In this document: piece after piece, positions 1 to 26,289 of the stretch
Layout: each line of letters begins with the position of its first letter
Position numbering within the stretch: position 1 is the first letter of the stretch
From: Acanthosoma haemorrhoidale
Taxonomy: Eukaryota > Arthropoda > Insecta > Hemiptera > Acanthosomatidae
DNA: 64,000 nucleotides
Direction: 5' to 3'
Assembly (NCBI GenBank): GCA_930367205.1
Contig: OV884013.1
Span: 86,181,333 to 86,245,332, forward strand
Program-made: the position numbers and the translations under genes
The notes under the pieces: generated by a model
What the model was told of the DNA's origin: nothing
Database searches by the model: none
The model's input: the letters and a program-made list of their open reading frames with translations, nothing else

Positions 1-528
1 GGGTAAGTAATATGTATGTTTAATTAGAGTTGACTGAATAATACATATTTAATATTGATATTGTTAGTGACCTCCATTTCAATGTCAATTCACAGTTGAA
101 GATGTGCATACAGCTTCGGGGTTTAGAAATATTTTTCTAAATTAAAATGTGTGATATTAGTTTTGAACACTAAACTAATTGATTTCAAGGATTTTATTTG
201 TGTGATTTTTAAAACATTTTTGACTATCAATACCTCTTTAAAGGCACAAATTGACTGATTTTTCACAGACTATTATTTCTTTACTGAGAAAAAGCAGGAA
301 AATCTATTTTATGTTAATGATTTCCAAAACTTTCGAATTGTTAATATATATTAAAGATTAAATCGACAGTTAACATTATATTTTGTTACTGATTCATTTC
401 CAGATGTCAGTATTCGAGGTCCCTTAGGTTACTATTAGTCAACTCAGGTTAAGTAGGTTGAAGATAGATATAGTCAAGTGTCATATGAGATAAAGGTATG
501 ACTAAAGAACGAGATTTATTCTTATCAG
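1..528 (+). other. Probable 5' non-coding intron of the RhoGEF gene
   Basis: The window opens with GG followed by GTAAGT, a consensus splice donor, so bases 1-2 may be the last bases of an upstream exon. An acceptor (CTTATCAG) ends at 528, so the start exon probably runs 529-656 with 37 bases of 5'UTR. No open reading frame is seen in between. The upstream exon and promoter lie outside the window. Confidence 0.4.
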
Positions 529-565
529 GTTTGGGTTTTCTTTCTGGTGATTTCGAGCTGACATA

Positions 566-13722
<13,157 letters not shown>

Positions 13723-16700
13723 ACTACTGTCTAATCTCAGGTATTTCTACTATTTAAGTTTTCCACATACCAAACCATAGTTCAATATTTAATATGTTTA
13801 CTATTTTTATTACTATATTAATCTAAATCTTGTATTAATTTAGAAACTAAGTGGAAAATGAAACATTTGCCATAAATATCAAACTGAATTGACTTAGTTA
13901 GGAGTGCTCCAATTGAAAGATTAATTTAAATTTGATATAAAGCATATTAATTTTGGGAAAAGTATTGATGTTTTTATTCAGATTTATATGTCAATAAATG
14001 GTTGCCTTGGCTCTTCTGGCACGCCTTCATTTGGTAACATTTTTACTTATGTTTCCACTCAAAGTGGGCTTTATCTCACAAATTACTTGTTGGCTGCTCT
14101 ATGTTATCCCTGTTCATCCCTGCTGTCTAATCAACCATTTGTGGATTGATACCTATATAGTTAGCTCATACATTTTCCTTTTGTATAACCCAAAATTAAA
14201 AAGTCTAAAGGTGTTCTATTGCAAGATCTTGGCAACAAATTGATATCATCTCTTAAAGAAAGTACATGACCAGAGAATTTTGTTTGCATTCGTTGTTCCA
14301 CTACATTTTATAACTAAAATTATTTAATAATTAAAATGATCAGCTATCAGGCATGAAGATTTTTCATCATATAGGTGGATTATATGTGGGACATCAGTTC
14401 AGGTTGATGAAAGGAAGATGTTAGATTTTCATCAAATTTATTAATGGTAATATTAAATAGTAGAAAAGTTTTTAAATATGTGGTAAGTAGACTACATCTT
14501 ACGTTCATCTAATGCAGATATACATATTACGACCAAATGTAATCCACACTTTGATTAAAATATAACATCCCACAATAGGGAGTATTTCGATCTACATCTT
14601 TGAAAAATTATTTCTTTCACTTATGATCTCATGCTTTAGCCTCTTTTGGAGGATGATGTTTGTGTTTGCATGTTGAGAGCTCTAGTTATATCCGTGCAAT
14701 CGTTATTGTAGTTCTTTTAGACCGGATTAGCTATTTCTTTATTTAAATAGCTACTCATTTTCTCTCATTATGCTAAATGAACTGAAAAAATAATGTGTAT
14801 ATATATATATCCAAGGGTGGCACAGATCACCTGATACCCAGAAATTCTTTGTAAAGCATTTTATTTTACGTATTTTAAAATTTATTGAGATCTGGAGATT
14901 AAAGATGAAGAGGCCCCAAGTTTGTATGAGTTTCAATAGCTGTCCTGCCCTTGTGGAGTTGTACATAATATTATCTTGTGGACCAATCAGACACCTGGTT
15001 GTTAAAATATATTAATCAATAATACCTGTGACCTAAATGTCTAAATTGAGTGTATCATCAGTCATGTGGAGTTGAGTGATGTGAGAATTTTCACGCTGAC
15101 TACAATTCCAACTCCACTAAACTAGAAGAAATGCATTTCTGTTTTGTTTGTTTTTTTGCTGCTATGTGATAACATTGTATCGTTGTACAGAGTCAAAAAC
15201 GATTTGTGCATAAATATAAAGATGCCCCAGTCTGTTTCCTCTTCGCGTTCTTCAGAGTAGCTTGTGATGAGCTTTTGCTGCTGGCCACCACCAAGAAATA
15301 TAAGTCCTAAGTTCACTATATTTTAATCTGATGAGCACTGAGAAATGGCTTGCCTGTTGCTTGTGGCATGATATTTCTTTCCTCCCTTAGTTTTGTGTGG
15401 TTGAGACACACTCCTCACTAAAATTAATGAAAACAATTGGTGCTTAAAATATCTATACTTATTAATGTTCAGTTTATTTTGTGATTATATCAGAGCTCTT
15501 ATCAAACAGTGATGTTCATTTTTTACTTTTGTTTCAGAGAGGCACCTATTCATTTTTATACCATTATTTTATAAATTATTATTATTATAATCTCAATTGT
15601 GGTTACAATTTATTTAGTTTATTTTTTCTTTTGTAGTTGTATTTTAAATACAATATTGTTGATTATAACAGTATTCCATAAACTTTTCTTATCAATGTTT
15701 TAAATGAATTCTCTTAGTACCTACCCTTAAAGTAATGTATTTGAAACTTCAGTTCCTCTTGTTTGAATTTATTATAGTAAAAACAAAAAAAGGTTGTATC
15801 TTTATATACTATTTTGTACTCAATTTATAAAAAAAAAACATGCTGATTTAAAGATTTAAAAAAAAAGAAAAGAAGATACTATAAGACTAAAGTTAAGAAA
15901 TTAAATTAGATATTCTACCTCTGTTGTCAAACTTCAGTTGTTATTAATCATTAATGGCTAGCAAAGAAAAATCTGGCTTTCCCTCTAAATGAACATATTT
16001 ATTGTTGATTTACCATTAATTTAAAGTTAACCATTACTTTAATAATTTAAAATTATATATATATGTATTTATGTACAAATCATCTGGTGTAATCATATGA
16101 TTATTTGTTTATGGAATTTTTGAAGGAGGTCAATGGATAGATTTGTTTGGTAGATTATTTCAACTAAAATTTTGATCGATCAATTATGCAAAGTCTTTTG
16201 TAAGATTAGATATAAATTATATATGATTAGAGGGGAGCTGAAAGTTTTTTCTGGTACTAATTAGCTGTGAATAATATTTTGAGTCTAAAGTATTTTTGTA
16301 AAGTTTGTGATAAATCAACAGGGAAGGCTCTAGATAAGTATAAAAAGTTTGTTGAGAGCTAGCTGTATCATTGGTCAGTCAATTTTTGGTTTTCCTCTAG
16401 TCATATACATCATAAAGGCATATTTTCCAAAAATCGATGAAATGTTTGATATTTTTGGGAAAAGACTGTAACATACATATGTTTATTAGAAAATACGTTA
16501 TTTTTTATACTTTTTTTATTATTGTATTTTGGGATGAGGTCCTTTTTGTATTTATTTAAATTTAGAATTCACTTTTTGAGTGATTTGGTATGCATTGTTC
16601 GATTATCCTTCTGTACTTTGTGTGTACTATATAAAAAGAGCATCTTTCTATTAAACAGAAAACATGAATATTTTTTCTTAAGCCAACTTTCTTCTTGTTA

Positions 16701-19700
16701 ACTAATGTTAGATCTTTTCTTATAGTATTTATTTTTTAGTATTTTAAATCAAAGTTATTTTCATGTTGGTATAAATCTGTACTTTACTTTTTCAAGATCC
16801 ATAAATGAATATTACTTTACTTCCCACCTTAATATTAACGCTTACTATTACATTATAAAATAAAAATTGCTTATAGAAGATTACTTCTAGATTAGTTTAA
16901 TGTTATATTGATTATAGTGGCATGATAGATATGGTTTAAAAATCTATAGTTCTATCAAAGTTTTAATAATTTTTATTTTGATTTAATTTATTGATTCTAT
17001 TTATTTACAAGATATGTTATTTTGTAGTTATATAAATTATTCAATAAGGGCATTATTTCTTCAATATCCCAATGTTATAATTTTGAGGAGAAAAAGTTGT
17101 ACAGAATTATATTATAAATTTAGTTATAATTTTTAAGTATTTCCAAACTTTATTTTTGGTTATCAGGGATCCTGTATATTCATATTAACAGTTATTTTTT
17201 CCAAAGATTTAAATTTGTGTGACAAATTGTAAAGAAATTTAAATCTCTAGTCAAATTTTATTTACTAGTCATTTTGTTAGACCAGAATAATAATGGGATT
17301 TTTCATAATTAACCATTGAGTTTGATGTCGATAGCTAAATAGATGGAGAACAGTCACTTTATTATAAAAGTAGAACATGTACACCTTAAAAGCTTTGTTC
17401 CATGAAACACCTCATTTAAATAAATTGGTCCCTACAAAAAGACTTACATTCAGTATTGAAAAGTTGTGCTATCTTATTGAAAGGAATTCACTATCTGTTT
17501 AAGGATGTAACCCAAAACCCTCATACCATGAAACAATTTCACATATCAACACCAGGTATTCACAATTGCTAATACCTAAATATCTATATCTAATAGATAT
17601 TTATACACCCCCTAAAAAAAATCATGACAGTTTAAGCAACGGAAATAGTAGTCTCACACTTTAAAACTTTGCTACACCACCATTTTTTTCTAAAAAGGAC
17701 AACATTTTGTGCTTAGAGCCTTTTAAAACTGATGTGCAATTCTTTTCTAGTAAATTTATTTTCACGTCAACTTAACACTTGTGGTATACGGTATGGAACT
17801 GGCATCACAGGGTGACAGAAGGATCCTAAGTGTTCATATGAATATTGGTTCATGGTTGAAACTGGAAAATAGCATTTTACAGAATTTCTCTCACTTGAAA
17901 AAAATTGGAAGCTTCACAGTAGTTCAGTCTAATTGGCCAACTTATTTTACAACCAAAATGACCACATGATAGAACAGAAGGTACCATTTATTTTGTGGAC
18001 TGCCAAAATTACAAATCAGTAAAATGTTATTTCATAGATAAAGGCTATACCATTGTTAGAGCTTCTATGAATGTTTACACTTTTCGCAGAGATAAATCCA
18101 AATTATACAAAGAAAAAATAAATTCTGTGTTATTATCAGTTCACAATTTTTATTTAGGCATCATCAAATTGCATGATTTCTTTAATTGTTATAATCTATA
18201 TTTTCAAGGAACCAAGAAATTAGTTTGTTAAATCCCTCGTAAATTACTAGAAATAGCTTTTGGCGATATCCATAATGCCATGTTTTATTATTGCTTTGGC
18301 AGACATGATTCAGATATGTACTATATGTTTGAACACAGTTAAAATATGTGAACGACGTATTGTAGTTTTTGAATAAACAGGCTGATTTCCAGTTCTTTAC
18401 CTATTGATATCAAAATAATAATATGAAAATTGTATAAATTAATGTACTCAACATATGATGAGCAATCAAAAGACGTTTATAATTATTTTATTTTTTTAGT
18501 GGCTACTAATTTTTATCATGCCATTTCTTACCAAATTTAACTGGCAACGTAAGCATTATTTGGAAATGTGTATGAGGAAAAACTTATGTTTTTTGTGTTT
18601 TGTTAGCAACCCCTGTCTTTGGTACATCTGACATTAGTTGACATTCATAGTAGAATACCTACAAGAAAAGTAGATAATTTTTGGAGTCACGGGTAAAAGA
18701 AAACTCCACTGCCCACATAAGGATTCATATCCTTCAGATCGCCAATTGGTTGGGTCTTTTGTCACTACAGCTTGTGAGGTGTAATATAATATTATCCATT
18801 TATGTTAATGATTAGTATTATTCAACTCACAAAAATTCTTTTAACAGAGGGAAAATAGAAATCATGGCTCATTTTGTTATCTGTTCCTCTGCCAGTGGTA
18901 TTGTGGATCACCTGAAGACTCGCCAAGTTTTCTTATCTGAAATCTTCCGTCTGTTATACTTCCAAGATAGACTGGGAAGCATTATTGTTCTCGGACTCTT
19001 GGCCACATACTATTCGTCCTAGTCCCCAGGGCCTCCTGTCTCAGTGATATCTTCCTTGGGATTTTATTTTGCATAAACTTGAATTAATTGTCCTGTCTTT
19101 ATGGGGGGGGGGGGTGGAATCTCCCAAGGGGTGAGGTGGCTCACCTCTATGGCCAGCTTTCTCTTTCCCTGCTTATTTGTTCTAAATTTACTCAGTATTT
19201 TAAAGATAAAAATTAATCTTTTCCATTATACTAATTTATTTTTTTCATTACTTGCCTCAAACTTTTGTTTTAACTTGTGTAAATTATTTTAATCTTTATG
19301 GGCGTTCAATAGTGAAACTTGGTTTGTTTTCTAATGTTATAAATTACTCCATTATATATAATTAATGTACTTTTAGTCTTAGTAGCTTTTAGACAAGATT
19401 TGCAGATGACTATTGCATAATCTTTTTCATCTTATTTAAGAATCCAGAGACTGATTCCGTCCAGGAAGTAAGTTCTTTCAAGAAGAACAATCAATGATAC
19501 TCTCTATTTATATCTCTTTTCATCCTACCCCCTGTTGCATGTAGAAGAGAATCCATCCAGTTTCGTGCCAACTAATATATATCAGCTGATCAATCATATC
19601 TTGATAGATTAATAAGTCATATCTCAATCAATCCAACGGGTGCTCGTACTTATTGAAAATCCACTTCTGTTGTAGTAATTAACTAAGTAACCTATTTTTC

Positions 19701-20240
19701 TTGTTTGTATAAAAATCGGCTAGTAAAATTAACTGTATTATAACAGGCAGTGGTAAATAATTAGTAGCTTCTTACAAATGAAATTCTAAAGACATTTTTT
19801 AGTCCAGAAAGTTTAGAATAAAATGAAATTTGAATCACAAGTTTCCCTTTTTAGTTTTTTTTTATATTTCTTTACGTACACAAAATTGTATACTAGGATA
19901 TGCTTGAATGTATTAGTTTTGTATGTCAGTAGTTAGTTAATTATTTTATACAAAATTGTAATTTTCAAGAAGTACAATGATTAATTCAATTGGTGTTCAC
20001 TATTATTCTGTAAATTTTGAGGAGTGAGTCAATTTTCTTTATTTTTCAGTAAGAATGAACTTGTTTATTTCATTACATGAGTCAGTTGTACTTATTATGA
20101 CTACCATGTGGTATTATATCATGTATTAATCTGCATGGAAATGAAATGTTTTTCTTCAATAAATTGTCATAAAAGATCTTAATGAATTATGTAACCTTTG
20201 CAGAATTCAGTTCACCGTCATTGATGTGAACCCCTGTGTA
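13723..20240 (+). other. RhoGEF 3'UTR and AT-rich downstream sequence
   Basis: No coding exon is supported here. The first poly(A) signal after the stop is AATAAA at 13993-13998, giving a minimal 3'UTR of about 0.3 kb. Further AATAAA hexamers occur near 20156 and 20231, just before the AT-rich run ends, so a 3'UTR of about 6.5 kb is also possible. A G-run lies near 19103-19114. Short open frames in the region have no family motif. Confidence 0.45.
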
Positions 20241-23200
20241 ATAAATAAATAGTAAGGCATACTTGTACAGTTTCACTGTAAACATATTTGAGAATATTTT
20301 ATAAAATCGCTTATATCTGTATGATACACACTTGCACCGCAGTTATTATTTTGTTGTGCTTTAAATGATTTAGTTTAGTTTGTATCAAAGTGCTGTGAAT
20401 GCGTGATGATTTATTGTAGCTTGCTAGTATATTATTAAATAATTTGAGAGCAATAGTCTATAATTTATTTTATAATATTTTTATAATTTATATTGTTGTA
20501 TATAATTGATTAAAAAACAAGAAATTGATAATGTTGTGTACATATTTTTTGTCTATTGAATTTTGTATGATGAACTTGTAAATAGTGGCATTACAAAATT
20601 TCATTTGTGCAGTAGTTTTTAAGACGTTTTTCATGTTAAGCTTATAGGTTTGTCCTTTAAAAAGAATTGATTTAAAACAGCGTTTAGTGTTGTATTTATT
20701 TATGATGTCATGTATAATGTGTTTTAAGTGTGAAAAATAGGTTGTTTTCTTCTGGTATTTAGTCACTTTTTAACTTTCAAGCCCATTAAAAAAACTTTAC
20801 TTTGAAAGAGGTAAGTAGCAATCATCTTTTGTTTGTCTTTGTATATGTGTATCTACAGTTTTTCTTGTGAAGATGATTGGAGATGTTGAAAGTATGTTCC
20901 ACAATAACTCGGAATCTAGGTGATTATGTGTTGTTTAAAAAACACGAAGGAAAGTATGGACAAACAAATCAAACATAAAAATATTCTCTTCCATTTTGGT
21001 CACTTTTGAGTTTTCTGAAGTTGTGGCAAATAATCCATTTAAAGTTATGATTTTTTTCATCATAGCTGAAGACATAATAAGAATTTCAAAGATATTCCAA
21101 AAAATAAAGTTTTGAAAGGGAACAAAAGAAACCATACTAATTTTTATATGGATAACCGCACTCCTGCTCATTTTGATAGCTTTTTAGAATTTTTATTTAC
21201 TTGTGGAGATTTTAGTGATCGATATGTTTAACAAATAAAATTAGTTTTTCTCGACCAGTTATTGAATATTTAAGAAACTCGAGCAGAGTTTGTGGGCCTG
21301 CACTTAGCCCACATCTTGATATTCTTCCCTTCCTATTTTTTTGTTTAATTTATTTTAAAAAAAAATTATAATAGTAAGGCCGCTAATCCTAGGATGAATT
21401 CCTATTGTACTAACATACCGCTTGTTTTCATAATAGCGCTGGCTAAAAATGCCTCAGTTGGCACCAAACACATGCATGCTACCTTAATTGCTGTGAATAA
21501 ATGTTCAATATGAAGAGTTAAATTTGTGGTTTGATTTCTTTGATTTAAAAAAAACATTTTTTAATGAAAAATTTAGTTAATAAACTTTCAATTAGAGGAT
21601 GCTCTGAGAATTTTTTATTCAATAAATGTTGACGGATTTAAGCATTTAATTATTTTATTGTTTGTAAAAATATAGGGAAACATCGGCAATGAAACTTACA
21701 ACCTATTTTTCACAATCACTTGTATAAAAGATATGAACATACATTTTAAAACACCTTTTCTTTTGGTAAGAAGTATAATTACAATTTATAAGTATCTAGT
21801 AATACATTAACTGAAAATCATTGAATGAAAAGTGAGAAGAGGTTATTTTCGATTGTCTATGCATTGTTATGTACTTTGCATGGTGATGTACTTTTTTACT
21901 GCTAGGTTGGTCCACAGTTCTTCTGATTACCAAGAATCAAACCAGTAAGCATAGAATTTCTCTTCCGTTGAAAAATGTACCTGATTTGCTACTTATGTGA
22001 AATAAGTCTATACTATTAGAATATTTATAATTAATTATGCATTGAAATTGTGTTGAAAAATTATTGGTGTCAAATCAATTTGTTAATTAGCAATATTAAT
22101 TGAAATTAAGTTTTAGCGAGATTATTTTTCTTGTAAAATTTCACCCATAACATTTAACGGGACTTCTACTAGATGTGCCTATTTCTTATCTCAGAGTTTA
22201 AAAATTTCATTTAATAAAGCACTTGTCTTTTTGATAGAAGTGATTATCATCACTCAGTAAAAGAAAATACCAGATAATGACATTATCTTCCGGGATAGTC
22301 AGGGACCACGATTGGCTTGAGGCCCAGTTTCTATATTGACTAGAACAGCATCGAGTCCCTATAGATAGAAAAGGGTGGAAATTTGTAGATAGTACAACAA
22401 TAAAATATATTACAAGTGCATACCTTATTTTCTATCAAATGAATTGATTCTCAACTAAATGGCATAACTTGCTTATTTTTTAAAAAAAATATAAGATTCA
22501 AATGAAATGTTCATACTTATTGTTATTAAAAGTTTTTCATTGGGTATGAAATAAATTTCTTTTTCCATAAAATCGGTTGATAGATTTTACCATTCAAAGA
22601 GTGGGTACTTTTTTTTTTAAGTTACAGTTTCTTCTCAAGAGATTCTTGAATTTTAAAATCTTACGTCTAGGTCAATCTTTTGTGGGTACTTTTTATTTTT
22701 ATTTCAATATTGTAAACACTTATGATTCTCCCAAATTATTGTCATGGGTTACAAAAACTGTGTGAAATGATCATGAGAGTAGGATAAAACAATCGTAGAA
22801 CATTTTGCTCATTAGTCTTCCTCGAAATAATGAATTATACAATAATTCACACTGTCCTACCATGTAGTATTCATGAGACAAAATAATTAGTTTTAAAGAT
22901 ATTTCTTCAAACGGTTAAAAAGGTCTTGAAACTTTCTATCAGTATTTTAATGTGCATTTCTCATAGAAGACAATATATTTAATGTGAGATCAATTATTGT
23001 ATAACTTAGTGTATGTTAGATCTTTTGATGTAGTCTTAAGACGGAGTTGTACCAAATCAGACATTAGTTGAATTAGTTTTGCTTGCGAACCAAAGCTAAT
23101 AATTAGAGCTTGTGTAAATATAACACGAAATCATATGCTAGCTTTTTTATTTATACACTGTATTATATTTTATAAAATCGCACCCGAATTGCTGAACCTA

Positions 23201-26200
23201 TTTATAGTTATGATTAATACAAATGTTTTATATTTTGTACAATATTGTATTTGGATTTATAACAAAAAACATTAAATTATGACATGAAACTGTATTTGCG
23301 CTTCCTGATTCCTTCTCACCACCCAGGACAATTCCTTGTGGAGTTATTTCTATTTCAGGCTTGGCTTTGTAAACAAACACAAGCCATCGGCTACATACAC
23401 TCTGTGGTGGGCTGCTACTACCCCTGTCAAGGTCTCATTAATACTTTAATATACTGGGTGTGTTGAATCATTATTTACTGGAAAAATAGTTAGCAGCATA
23501 CCTACATGGGTGGGCACAACCATAATTACAATAAATTCAGTATTTATTTGATTAACAAGAATTACAAGGAAAAGTTTTTAATTTAATTAGGCTTCATAAA
23601 AAAGTAATGAAACTCAATTACACTATAAACTTCATTACAATAATATGGCAAATGTGTGATATTTGTTAAAATAAATATTAATAGTTACTTTCCCTCAAAT
23701 GTTATTTGATATTATATTACTTTTGATAGATCAAATTGTCATTTTCAGCTATATAGAAAAAGATCGATAAAATCAGTGATAATTATTGTATTAGGATTAT
23801 TCATATTCTTTCTCAGATTACAATTCTGTTAGAAGACTATAATTCTATTCACATTTATGTCTGGGTCTGTACTATTGCTAGTTGGCTAACTACCAAAACC
23901 AAATCAAGAGTCTGTTCTTTGCTTTAGGTTAAATTAGTAATTTTTATATGAATTGTTTAGGAAATGAAAAACTGGCAATTCAATTAAGGATGTTATGTAA
24001 GCATAAAATTGTGATGATGAGTTTTTAATTTATTACAAATTCAATGACTATAAATGAAATTATAATACATTCATAATTATTATGAGATAAAGCCTAGAGG
24101 AATTGGATTCAGAGTATAATTAGAGGAGAATGTTGAGAGTATGTATAATTAGAAACTTTAGGCAAAGGTTAACTGGTCGATGATTGAAAAGAATCACTTT
24201 TCCTTTCTACTTTGTTCTTTCAAGTTTTGTGAACTTATTAAATAATATATTACAGTGTATTTAGGTTGAATCATCAAGGAGAGCTAGATTCTATATCATG
24301 ACAGACCCATAGAATCAATTCAGTATTTCCACTCTTTTGGGCACTCCAAAAAGGGTGGTAGATTTCCTATCTTATGATGTGAAAGTTTAACTCTAAAATA
24401 TTTATCACAAAAATTACATTTTTAAGTCATCTAAAATATTGTTTTTGACATGAAGCTATTTTTAGGTGTTGAATCAGTCTTTGTAACTTTGAATATCAAT
24501 CATATCTCTTTAGAAACTTAATTTCTCTTAAAAGTTTCAATTGTTTTATTTTAAATAAATGGTTAAAGATATTTATTTATTCTCCTAATTATTATCATTT
24601 GATGGGTTAATTTTTCATATATTTTTGTAAATGAAGGACTGATTTATGATAAGGTTTGTGGGTAGAAATTTTATTTTCTTCCTAACCAGGCATTCACAAC
24701 TCTGAGGTAGGAAGACTGTCCCTAGGGTTATGTATTATAGTAAAGTGAGTCCCATACCGTTTAGTTATCTAGGTGAAAAGCCTTGTGGTTGGAGCATGAA
24801 ACTCCAAATACTGTGATAGTAAAGATCTATTTTTATTGTATTTTTGTTCACAATTAACAGATTAATAAGGTGTAATTTTACTAATAATTAAAGCTATAGT
24901 GTCCTTGTAACCTGTTATAAATACATGAAATTAGGAGTTCTGACATTGGCTAGTTTCTCCAATCATGTCCTAAACATTAGTGGTTCCCTCGCTCTCAGTC
25001 AGCCTTTACAGGTATCTAATGAACCATCGGGTGGAGGGACTTAAAGGATCTTCTGAACCTCTGCTTCCTGAGAAATAATTTTCTATGTAGGTATGTTAGA
25101 AGACAAACCTCTATTATAGGGTAGCCTCTAAGAACTAAATAAGAAAACTAAACGGTAAAAAAACTAAAAATTGGCTAGAATCCAACTTGTCCAAAAATAG
25201 CAACTACATTGTACACAATGCTTAACAGGGAAGTTAAAAAATATTTTACCTTTGAATGTATGTGCCCAAGGATATTGGTTGTATTGATTTTGAAGTTGTT
25301 TATGCAAGTTGAGCAAGAGGATGCGCAGATGATAGGGTAATATCGCATTCATTACTGTCCCTAAAGTATGATATTTGCATATCTTAAAAAATATCTACGT
25401 GAATGCAATTTTTTTTATATTTAAAAACATATGAACTAAATAAAGGTTACATAAATACCAAGTAAAGGAGGAAGTTCTAAGCTGAGAGAAATCATTGTAG
25501 TCACCTTTTGAAAATACTTTTAACCTCTGAATATATTTTTTTTAATTTAATGTGTCCATGGATTAAAGTATGTTACATTAAAAGAAGCCTTACAGAAGTG
25601 GGTGGGACCACTTTTAATATTAATAAAGTGTTTCATCTATTTTAAACAACGAAATTCTATAAGTGTATGCCAAATGTGGGCAATTTGTCTATTTGGCAGA
25701 AGGTAAAAAATTACTTAGGCTAGCTGGCGATTAAAGCCAAAATATTGTCACAGATGGAAATGACAACATCAAGAGTAAGTGCCAGAGGTCGAAGGGTCAG
25801 GGATAAGAAAATATCTTAGGGAATTAAAAGTGTATCTTTAAAATTTGTAAAGAACAAAATGATTTATAATAATTTGAACATAGAATCATAACATTTCTCA
25901 ACATATTCGATAGCGTTGCTGAAGTTTTAAGTTTCTTGATATTCCGCTCTGTTAGTTATGGCCTGATGCCAACTACACTAATAAACATCGTAAATACAGG
26001 GTTGAGAAAACCCAATGACGCACAGTTAAAATGCCTTTTAATTTTGAAACTTAATGTTCTGTTTACTTTGAATATTTGGTTATATTTTGAGCGGGTACTT
26101 ACCTACCGGGAGCTACGTTTTCTGATAAATCCCCGGTTGAAGAATGAGTCCTATATAACTTTTAAGGGTGGTTTAGGCTGGAATTTCTACGGTTACGTCA

Positions 26201-26289
26201 TATTTCAGTCCGCCACATTCGCGCTTCTGCTGTTGCACATTCGAATCGGTCATTTAAGGTATGACGACAGTAGAAAAGTACCCCCATCG
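20241..26289. other. Intergenic AT-rich stretch with no recognisable gene
   Basis: I see no conserved coding motif or RNA gene. The longest open frame, 25936-26334 on the plus strand (132 codons), starts outside the LINE relic and shows no family motif; its end overlaps the first LINE-like segment. Confidence 0.6.

Noticed and set aside
15066..15118. Hairpin-like inverted repeat GTGGAGTTG / CAACTCCAC
   Set aside because: Short arms, and no sign of a terminator, microRNA precursor or element ends.
18864..19022. 52-codon plus-strand open frame in a GC-richer patch downstream of the RhoGEF
   Set aside because: Short, no recognisable domain, no matching exons nearby; likely chance or an old repeat fragment.
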